From assembly GCA_013140935.1 (NCBI GenBank), contig JABFSD010000474.1, forward strand, positions 1 through 9,764: a stretch of DNA of 9,764 nt, given 5' to 3'. The notes beneath the pieces are model-generated. The model searched no databases and had not been told where the DNA came from. It was given only the letters and a program-made list of their open reading frames with translations. The translations under genes and the position numbers were made by a program. Below are positions 1 through 5,076 of this stretch, in pieces; position 1 is the stretch's first letter; each line of letters opens with the position of its first letter. The DNA comes from Acidobacteriota bacterium. Its GTDB lineage: Bacteria > Acidobacteriota > Blastocatellia > RBC074.

Positions 1-411
1 GGTTGGTATAAATACGATGAGAATCGGCGCGCGATTCCCGATGCCGAAGTCGCTACGCTAATCGAAACGACCGCTAACGAAGCGGGCATCGCGCGGCGCG
101 AAATCAGTGAGACTGAAATCGTCGAACGCTGTCTTTACGCGCTCATCAACGAAGGCGCAAAGATTCTCGAAGAAGGCTTTGCTCTGCGCGCGAGCGACAT
201 TGATATTGTTTATCTTAATGGTTACGGCTTTCCCGCTTGGCGCGGCGGGCCGATGTGGTATGCCGACACGGTGGGAGTGAAAAAGGTTTACGACCGCGTG
301 TGCGAATTCCATGCGACGCACGGCGATTGGTGGGAACCGGCTCCGTTGTTGAAACGATTGGCGGAAGAGGGCGGTACGTTTGCAGCGCTGGATCAGGCGA
401 AAGGCGATTAG
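1..411 (+). CDS. 3-hydroxyacyl-CoA dehydrogenase, C-terminal part (FadB/FadJ type), 5' partial
   Basis: The gene enters from the left edge already in frame; 136 codons are visible before the TAG stop. In this family the enzyme oxidises 3-hydroxyacyl-CoA with NAD+ in the cytoplasm, usually fused to an enoyl-CoA hydratase domain as the large subunit of the fatty-acid oxidation complex. The visible part matches the C-terminal 3HCDH domain. It begins with a G-W-Y-K-Y stretch and a D-A-E-V segment, continues with a helix carrying N-E-G-A-K-I-L-E-E-G, and then has the block D-I-D-I-V-Y-L-N-G-Y-G-F-P-A-W-R-G-G-P, which is typical of the multifunctional FadB/FadJ proteins rather than short single-domain dehydrogenases. 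The hydratase and NAD-binding domains would lie outside the window, so fusion is inferred. The stop is only 13 bases from the stop of the convergent retropepsin-like gene. It may serve general fatty-acid oxidation or side-chain shortening of phenylpropanoid-CoAs. Confidence 0.88.
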   Translation, partial: GWYKYDENRRAIPDAEVATLIETTANEAGIARREISETEIVERCLYALINEGAKILEEGFALRASDIDIVYLNGYGFPAWRGGPMWYADTVGVKKVYDRVCEFHATHGDWWEPAPLLKRLAEEGGTFAALDQAKGD

Positions 412-424
412 CCCCCGAAGCTGT

Positions 425-850
425 TTAGGTGAGGCTGTTCAAGTAAAGCATGCAATCGTCGTCATTGATGCCGAGCAAGATCTTGCGCGCCCAACCTTGC
501 CGTCCCAGTAAGTTGCGTTTGAGGCCGTGAGCTTTGGCGAAGTAGACGATGCTTTCAAAAGCAATATCGCCCGTTTGCAAAACGATTTCGTGACCGTATG
601 CCTGAATCGGCCTACCCAGCGTACCGAGTGTGATGAGTTCACCGCGCTCAATCGGGATGCCGAGTTCTTCGCCGTGTTCGCGTTTGAATAAGCAAACGGT
701 CGCGCCAGGGTCTACGGTTGCTTTAGTTTCAATCGCATACCCTGCAAAGCGCACCGCCATGGGAATGATGATTCCGCTGGCATCGTCGGCATAGTGGAAT
801 GCCAGCGAGAACGTTAGTTGAACAGGCTGGTCAAGTCGTTGAATTTGCAT
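425..850 (-). CDS. Retropepsin-like aspartic protease domain protein with D-P-G-A motif
   Basis: A 141-residue protein, the size of a single retropepsin domain. Such domains act as dimers, each subunit giving one catalytic Asp in a D-T/S-G motif. Here the motif region reads A-T-V-D-P-G-A-T-V-C-L-F (Asp47, Pro48, Gly49, Ala50), so the fold signature is present but the Thr/Ser after the catalytic Asp is replaced by Pro. The second family signature, two hydrophobics then Gly after a basic turn, is visible as K-R-N-L-L-G-R at 111-117. There is no signal peptide, so it is probably cytoplasmic. The start ATG lies two bases after the TAG of the upstream DUF5678-like gene and has no Shine-Dalgarno sequence of its own, which points to translational coupling. 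Whether it still cuts peptides is uncertain; it may be a peptidase-fold binding protein. Confidence 0.72.
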   Translation of the reverse strand: MQIQRLDQPVQLTFSLAFHYADDASGIIIPMAVRFAGYAIETKATVDPGATVCLFKREHGEELGIPIERGELITLGTLGRPIQAYGHEIVLQTGDIAFESIVYFAKAHGLKRNLLGRQGWARKILLGINDDDCMLYLNSLT

Positions 851-852
851 AG

Positions 853-1233
853 CTAAAAAACGAAAGGCAGATCAGGGTCTTCGATTGAATCTACCATAGG
901 CAGATAAGCGCCGTCGGCTCGCGCCGCAGCGTAAACCGCTTTAGCATCTGGGCCGTGAGCAATTAAACGGTCACCGTCTAGCGCCACCCATTGGCCGATG
1001 AATTTGCGTGCGTGCTCTTTCAGCCATTGCATCTCGCGGGTACGGTCTGGCAGTGGTATCGGCTCAATTTTCTTTTTTGGCGGTGTGCCATTTTCGACAA
1101 CTGTTGAAGGCTTGCCGTTTTCAACCGGGACAGCCTTCGCTAACGGCTCAATCATTCGCCACAGTCTGGACTGTTCCGGCGGCGGTAGTTGCGCGATCTG
1201 ATTGAAGAGATTTTCTACGGTGATTTCTGTCAT
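853..1233 (-). CDS. DUF5678-like small protein, partner of the retropepsin-like gene
   Basis: A 126-residue soluble protein of unknown function. Residues 5-34 form a predicted helical segment resembling the N-termini of antitoxin-like proteins (V-E-N-L-F-N-Q-I then L-P-P-P-E-Q). Residues 35-62 are a Pro/Lys-rich linker containing a short duplication, V-E-N-G-K-P and V-E-N-G-T-P. Residues 64-126 resemble DUF5678, with W-L-K-E-H-A, G-Q-W-V-A-L-D-G-D-R-L-I-A-H-G and a following A-K-A-V-Y-A-A-A-R helix. The frame stays open to 1317, but the ATG at 1233 is preferred because G-G-A-A-A-G-G-A lies about nine bases upstream of it, and the 28 extra residues look non-conserved. From memory, DUF5678-type genes often stand directly before small retropepsin-like genes, as here; this could not be checked. 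Cytoplasmic location is inferred. Confidence 0.7.
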   Translation of the reverse strand: MTEITVENLFNQIAQLPPPEQSRLWRMIEPLAKAVPVENGKPSTVVENGTPPKKKIEPIPLPDRTREMQWLKEHARKFIGQWVALDGDRLIAHGPDAKAVYAAARADGAYLPMVDSIEDPDLPFVF

Positions 1234-1265
1234 AAAGAGATTCCTTTCCGCACAGCGTTGTCTGG

Positions 1266-1286
1266 CAGCGGCAGTATAAGCCGCTG
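1266..1286. promoter_or_regulatory. Dyad CAGCGGC-N7-GCCGCTG in divergent intergenic region
   Basis: Two perfect 7-base arms (1266-1272 and 1280-1286) surround a 7-base spacer between the divergent starts at 1233 and 1344. On the minus strand the spacer region reads TATACT (1273-1278), a good -10 hexamer for the DUF5678-like gene, about 40 bases before its ATG; no convincing -35 hexamer was found. A dyad overlapping a -10 element could be an operator, but it may be chance in GC-rich DNA. Confidence 0.3.
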
Positions 1287-1328
1287 GCGGAAAATTTCTG
1301 AAACACAAAACTGACATCGCACTGTCCG

Positions 1329-1334
1329 TACAAT
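1329..1334 (+). promoter_or_regulatory. Possible -10 hexamer for the tannase-family gene
   Basis: TACAAT matches the sigma-70 -10 consensus in five of six bases and lies nine bases before the ATG at 1344. Transcription would then start only about three bases before the start codon, giving a nearly leaderless message, which agrees with the poorly placed Shine-Dalgarno sequence (GGTGA at 1336-1340, three bases from the ATG). No -35 hexamer at a normal distance was found, so this is weak. Confidence 0.22.
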
Positions 1335-1343
1335 TGGTGAACC

Positions 1344-2882
1344 ATGAACCAACAAAACTTTTTCACGATGCTTGTCTGCTTAATGTGGTGCGCCTTGTCC
1401 GCAACCACTGCGTTTGCAAACGACGCGAAGTGTTCCGCGCTGGCTGTCGCTACGTTTGAAACCGGCGGCTCGAAAGTCAAAATCGAATCGGCCACGCCCA
1501 TAGCCGCTACGCCGCAAGCGCCCGCGCATTGCGATGTGCGCGGCATGATCGCGCCCGAAGCGAAATTTGCCGTCAAGCTGCCGACTGATTGGAACCAGCG
1601 ATTTTATATGGTCGGCGGCGGCGGATACGCAGGCAATCTCAGTTTGCCGCAAATGAACGCGGGCTTGCAGAAAGGCTACGCGACGGCGACGACTGACACG
1701 GGGCACGATTCGCAAAAAGAACCGTTGGGTACGTTTGCCGAACGGCGCACGGATAATCCCAACGCTGACCGTAAGAAACTCGATTACGCTTATCTCGCCG
1801 TACACAACACTGCCGTGTTGGCGAAACAGCTCATCAATGCTTATTACGGCAGCGCGCCGAAATACGCTTATTGGGTAGGCTGTTCGACCGGCGGACGGCA
1901 GGGCTTGATGGAAGCGCAACGTTATCCCGAAGACTTCGACGGTTATGTGATCGGTGCGCCCGTGTTGAAAGTCTCCGGCGAAAACATGCGCGGCATCTGG
2001 AACGCGCAGGCCGTTGCGACGGGCGCAGGCGCGTTGAATCACGACAAAATGCCGTTGATTGCCGAGGCGGTTTATAAGAAATGCGACGGCGTGGACGGTG
2101 TGTCTGACGGACTCATCAACGACCCACGAAAGTGCAAATTCGATCCGCTGAAAGATTTGCCGAAATGCGCTAACGACACTGATGGCAAAGACTGTTTCAC
2201 TGCGGCGCAGTTGCAGGGTTTGCAAAAAGTATACGGTGGCGTGCGCGACTCGAAAGGCAAGCTGCTTTATCCAGGGCAACCGCTCGGTGCCGAAATCGCC
2301 GTCAATAACCGTAGCGGTTGGATAGGCAGCATTGGTGGCGATGGCGGCGCGGGCGCGACGTTTGGCGAAACCGCGATGCGATTCATGGCCTTTGAACCGC
2401 AACGCGGCAAGACGTGGACGTGGAAGCAATTCGATTTCGATAAAGACCCGCCACAAATCGCTGCGTTTTCAAAACTGATTGACGCGACCGATCCAGACTT
2501 GAGCAAAATCAAAAAACGCGGCGGCAAGATCATTCATTACCACGGCTGGGCTGATGCGCTCGTGAATCCAAATATGTCGGTGGAGTATTACGAATCGGTG
2601 CAAAAGAAGCTGGGCGCAAAACAGACTAACGAGTTTTATAAGCTCTATATGATCCCTGGCATGTTCCACTGTCGCGGCGGTGTAGGTTGTGACGACGCCG
2701 ATTGGTTCACGCCGCTCGTCGAGTGGGTAGAAAAGAAAGTTGCGCCCGATGCCATCGCGGGTAAACGGACGGTGAATAATGCCGCTGTGATGACGCGCCC
2801 GCATTGCGCTTATCCGCTGGTGGCCAAATATAAAGGCAGCGGCGACACCAGCAAAGCAGAGAATTTCACCTGCACGAAATAA
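1344..2882 (+). CDS. Secreted tannase/feruloyl esterase family protein
   Basis: A 512-residue member of the tannase/feruloyl esterase family (PF07519 type), which hydrolyses ester bonds of gallic or hydroxycinnamic acids in plant polyphenols and cell walls. Residues 1-25 form a signal peptide ending A-F-A, so export is expected. The serine nucleophile is Ser181 in G-C-S-T-G-G-R-Q-G; the acid is Asp404 in H-G-W-A-D; the base is His442 in M-F-H-C-R-G-G. Cys180 and Cys443 flank the Ser and His: this is the CS-D-HC motif, in which a disulfide joins the two catalytic residues in characterised fungal members. A Ca-binding-like loop follows Cys247 (D-G-V-D-G-V-S-D-G), also typical. The length is normal and all key residues are present. 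The amidohydrolase gene follows after 15 bases and is probably co-transcribed. Substrate choice among tannins, feruloyl esters or terephthalate-type esters cannot be read from the sequence. An alternative start at Met9 (1368) would still leave a signal peptide. Confidence 0.9.
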   Translation: MNQQNFFTMLVCLMWCALSATTAFANDAKCSALAVATFETGGSKVKIESATPIAATPQAPAHCDVRGMIAPEAKFAVKLPTDWNQRFYMVGGGGYAGNLSLPQMNAGLQKGYATATTDTGHDSQKEPLGTFAERRTDNPNADRKKLDYAYLAVHNTAVLAKQLINAYYGSAPKYAYWVGCSTGGRQGLMEAQRYPEDFDGYVIGAPVLKVSGENMRGIWNAQAVATGAGALNHDKMPLIAEAVYKKCDGVDGVSDGLINDPRKCKFDPLKDLPKCANDTDGKDCFTAAQLQGLQKVYGGVRDSKGKLLYPGQPLGAEIAVNNRSGWIGSIGGDGGAGATFGETAMRFMAFEPQRGKTWTWKQFDFDKDPPQIAAFSKLIDATDPDLSKIKKRGGKIIHYHGWADALVNPNMSVEYYESVQKKLGAKQTNEFYKLYMIPGMFHCRGGVGCDDADWFTPLVEWVEKKVAPDAIAGKRTVNNAAVMTRPHCAYPLVAKYKGSGDTSKAENFTCTK

Positions 2883-2887
2883 CGAAC

Positions 2888-2892
2888 AAGGA
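2888..2892 (+). promoter_or_regulatory. Ribosome binding site of the amidohydrolase gene
   Basis: AAGGA stands five bases before the ATG at 2898, inside the 15-base gap after the tannase-family stop. It fixes the start of the amidohydrolase gene and supports a two-gene operon. Confidence 0.7.
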
Positions 2893-2897
2893 AAATC

Positions 2898-3740
2898 ATG
2901 AATACCAACGAACTCATTGCGATTGACACGCACGTCCATCTCGAAATCGAACTCGAAGACAACGCCGCTAACGAAGCCGCGCAGAAATACTTCGGCAAAG
3001 CCGGCGTAGGCCGCAATCGCCACGAACTCGCCGCCTATTACCGCGAACGCAAAATCGGCTGCGTTGTTTTCACCGTTGATGAAAAACTCACCGGTCGTCC
3101 GCCGATTCCGAACGACGAGATTGCGGCGTTTGCGGCAGAGAACTCCGACATCATGTTCGCCTTCGCCAGCGTAGACCCTACGCGCGGTGCCGAAGCCCTG
3201 ACCGAAGCGAAACGATTGATCGCGACGGGCGGCTTTCGTGGCTTTAAGCTGCATCCGCCGTTGCAAAAGTTTCATGTGAACGACCCGAAGGTTTATCCGT
3301 TTTACGAAGTTCTCAACGAAGCCAAGCTGCCTGTCATCATGCATACCGGCCACAGCGGCATCGGCACAGGCATGCCCGGCGGCGGCGGCGTGCGGTTGAA
3401 ATACGGCAACCCGATGGATATTGACGACGTCGCCGTAGACTTCCCCGACATGCCGATCATCATGGCGCATCCCTCGTTTCCCTGGCAGGACGAAGCCATC
3501 TCGATCTGTTTGCACAAGCCGCAGGTTTATATTGATCTGTCGGGCTGGTCGCCGAAGTATTTTTCGCCGACGCTGGTGCAATACGCTAACACGTTGCTGA
3601 AACATAAAGTACTGTTCGGTTCCGATTACCCGCTCATCGCGCCCGACCGCTGGCTGGCGGACTTTGAAAAGATCGCCATCAAAGACGAAGTGCGTCCGTT
3701 GATTTTGAAAGACAATGCGATGCGGTTGTTTGGGCTATAA
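2898..3740 (+). CDS. Amidohydrolase-2 family metal-dependent hydrolase, candidate aromatic ketoacyl-CoA hydrolase
   Basis: A 280-residue TIM-barrel protein of the amidohydrolase-2 (PF04909) family with no signal peptide, hence cytoplasmic. The metal-ligand pattern is visible: His12-x-His14 in D-T-H-V-H-L-E at the first strand, His149 and/or His152 in M-H-T-G-H, His191 in M-A-H-P-S-F-P-W, and Asp243 in F-G-S-D-Y-P. Its overall wording (G-F-K-L-H-P-P-L-Q at 115-123, I-D-L-S-G-W-S-P-K-Y-F at 212-222) resembles proteins named 4-hydroxyphenyl-beta-ketoacyl-CoA hydrolase, related to CouO, the amidohydrolase of hydroxycinnamate catabolism in Rhodococcus; this naming is from memory. Decarboxylases of aromatic acids (5-carboxyvanillate, gamma-resorcylate) belong to the same family and are an alternative. 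It follows the esterase gene in a likely operon, so acting on the aromatic acid released there is plausible. Family confidence is high, exact reaction low. Confidence 0.82.
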   Translation: MNTNELIAIDTHVHLEIELEDNAANEAAQKYFGKAGVGRNRHELAAYYRERKIGCVVFTVDEKLTGRPPIPNDEIAAFAAENSDIMFAFASVDPTRGAEALTEAKRLIATGGFRGFKLHPPLQKFHVNDPKVYPFYEVLNEAKLPVIMHTGHSGIGTGMPGGGGVRLKYGNPMDIDDVAVDFPDMPIIMAHPSFPWQDEAISICLHKPQVYIDLSGWSPKYFSPTLVQYANTLLKHKVLFGSDYPLIAPDRWLADFEKIAIKDEVRPLILKDNAMRLFGL

Positions 3741-3747
3741 AGCAGCT

Positions 3748-3924
3748 CGTCCACAAAGGCACACGAAAGAAGACACGAAGAAGAATCAGACAGGATTCGC
3801 AGGATTTCTGGGATGAACCAACAACCGATGATGTTCAAGCGTTGTCTGAATCCTGTCCATCCTGAAAAATCCTGAAAATCCTGTCCAATTTCTTCGTGTC
3901 TTCCTTCGTGTGACTTCGTGGACG
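3748..3924. repeat. Palindromic intergenic element with 35-base arms and inner CAGGAT repeats
   Basis: The arms 3748-3782 and 3890-3924 are inverted copies of each other, matching at 32 of 35 positions. Each is built from purine-rich CACGAAG-like words. Inside them lie direct repeats of CAGGAT: copies at 3791 and 3800 plus a degenerate one at 3809. The inverse form ATCCTG occurs at 3850, 3859, 3869 and 3878, so copies are spaced nine or ten bases. The centre (about 3815-3849) has no gene. The element fills the whole gap between the amidohydrolase stop at 3740 and the AraC gene, and its right end contains a GTG in frame with that gene. Intergenic repeats made of these two words occur in many unrelated bacteria as far as I recall, but their function is unknown to me. 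Confidence 0.85.
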
Positions 3925-3938
3925 AAAGCCATCTTCTT

Positions 3939-4901
3939 ATGAAAGCGAAAGGAAACAACGCGAAGAGTTTTGCGCAGGGGCTGCGGTTTGAGCCTTACGC
4001 GATTGACCATCTCGTAGACAATTTTCGTCATCATCATTTGCCGCTCGATCCTGAGTTTCCCTTCGTCATCAAGGCGTTTTCTTACGAGACTTTTCGTACG
4101 GGCGAACCGCTGACGTGGCATAACCGGCTGGAATTGTTTTGTCCGGTCAGCGGCGCGGGACGCTTTCAGATGGGCGAGCGGCTGATTGATTTCAAAGCGG
4201 GTGACGTGCTGGTCGTAGACAATCTCAAACTGCACGGCGCGTTTGAATTCACGGCATCTGACAGCCGCGCCGTCGTCATCTATTTCAAATCGGAACTCTT
4301 TTATAACCTCGGTTCGTCGGTGTGCGATTACGCTTACCTGATGCCGTTTTATGGATTGGCCGAAAGCTACTTGCCGATTTTGCGTGCTACTGAATCAGCC
4401 GCTGTCGCCGTACACGAAGCGTTAGATAAATTGCTGCGTTGTTATTTCGACGCGCCGCCCGATCAGTATTCGCGCATCGGTTGCAAGGCTTATCTCTCAG
4501 AAATGCTCTATCTGCTCTCGCGGCATTTCGGAACCTCTGAGATGGCGCAGGCTGAATATCTGCGTCGCCGCGAACAGGCGCAACGGTTAGGCGCGTTGAT
4601 GGAATATCTCAATCATAATTACGGCGAAAGGCTTACCGCTCCGCAAGCAGCGACGATGGTGGGCATGAGCCAGTCGCATTTCACGCGCTTTTTCAAACAG
4701 GCCACGGGCATGACTTTCGTTGATTACCTGACGCAGTTGCGCGTCGGCAAAGCGCGCCAGTTGTTGCGCGACCAAACCTTGAGCATCGCCGAAATTTCCT
4801 CACTCACGGGCTTCAGCGATCAGAGTTATTTCGATAAACGTTTTCGGGAACGCTTTGGCAAAACGCCGCGCGAATGCCGCCTCACGGCAGAATCCTCCTA
4901 A
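3939..4901 (+). CDS. AraC family transcriptional regulator with N-terminal cupin sensor
   Basis: A 320-residue regulator from the ATG at 3939. The N-terminal half is a cupin-like ligand-binding domain, with W-H-N-R-L-E-L-F at about 60-67 and F-K-A-G-D-V-L-V-V-D-N at 85-95. The C-terminal AraC domain holds two helix-turn-helix units. The first runs about 232-257 (L-T-A-P-Q-A-A-T-M-V-G-M-S-Q-S-H-F-T-R-F-F-K) and the second about 281-313 (S-I-A-E-I-S-S-L-T-G-F-S-D-Q-S-Y-F), ending in the family signature F-G-K-T-P-R-E-C. The frame is open back to a GTG at 3918, but that codon lies inside the palindromic element, so the ATG is preferred although neither start has a good Shine-Dalgarno sequence. 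The receptor gene starts 175 bases downstream on the same strand and is the most likely target; ligand unknown. Confidence 0.88.
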   Translation: MKAKGNNAKSFAQGLRFEPYAIDHLVDNFRHHHLPLDPEFPFVIKAFSYETFRTGEPLTWHNRLELFCPVSGAGRFQMGERLIDFKAGDVLVVDNLKLHGAFEFTASDSRAVVIYFKSELFYNLGSSVCDYAYLMPFYGLAESYLPILRATESAAVAVHEALDKLLRCYFDAPPDQYSRIGCKAYLSEMLYLLSRHFGTSEMAQAEYLRRREQAQRLGALMEYLNHNYGERLTAPQAATMVGMSQSHFTRFFKQATGMTFVDYLTQLRVGKARQLLRDQTLSIAEISSLTGFSDQSYFDKRFRERFGKTPRECRLTAESS

Positions 4902-4906
4902 AAAAA

Positions 4907-4955
4907 AGTCAAATCTTTCTAGTCTTATCCTATCCGCATAACTGATATTTCAGTT
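4907..4955. promoter_or_regulatory. Candidate operator region upstream of the TonB-dependent receptor
   Basis: Just after the AraC stop, two direct copies beginning AGTC (4907 and 4921) are spaced 14 bases and share about eight of 14 positions. They are followed by a 6-base-arm dyad, AACTGA-TATT-TCAGTT (4940-4955). The AT-rich composition contrasts with the coding DNA on both sides. Direct repeats before the neighbouring gene are the usual form of AraC-family sites, but the spacing here is shorter than the common 21 bases, so this is only a candidate. The remaining bases up to 5062 show no clear promoter hexamers. Confidence 0.3.
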
Positions 4956-5062
4956 TGCTGGGACACACAGACTGACCGAATACCAACCAACAGCTAGCAA
5001 CATCAGAGAAGGACATCGTTAAACCGACGACTGAACCAGCCGTCGCATATTCACCAGTTCAC

Positions 5063-5069
5063 GGGAGAG
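5063..5069 (+). promoter_or_regulatory. Ribosome binding site of the TonB-dependent receptor gene
   Basis: GGGAGAG lies seven bases before the ATG at 5077 and decides that start; the protein then begins with a well-formed signal peptide. Confidence 0.7.
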
Positions 5070-5076
5070 AGCTTCT

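Noticed and set aside
1311..1316. CTGACA as -35 hexamer of the esterase promoter
   Set aside because: The distance to the only reasonable -10 (1329) is 12 bases, too short for a sigma-70 promoter.
1234..1317. 28-residue N-terminal extension of the DUF5678-like protein
   Set aside because: A good ribosome site stands before the internal ATG at 1233, and the extension has no conserved look.
1380..2456. Long open frame (358 codons) on the minus strand opposite the tannase-family gene
   Set aside because: Its product is Arg/Ala-rich with no recognisable domain, and the opposite strand encodes a complete catalytic set; long antisense frames are expected with this codon use.
2469..3605. Long minus-strand open frame (378 codons) covering the esterase end and the amidohydrolase
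   Set aside because: It spans two real plus-strand genes and their ribosome site and shows no domain features; treated as an antisense shadow.
3748..3924. CRISPR array or tRNA in the CAGGAT repeat region
   Set aside because: The repeats are six-base words only nine or ten bases apart with inverted symmetry, and there are no spacers or cloverleaf arms.
3918..3938. GTG start for the AraC gene giving seven extra residues
   Set aside because: The codon lies in the terminal arm of the palindromic element and has no ribosome site; the ATG at 3939 is simpler.
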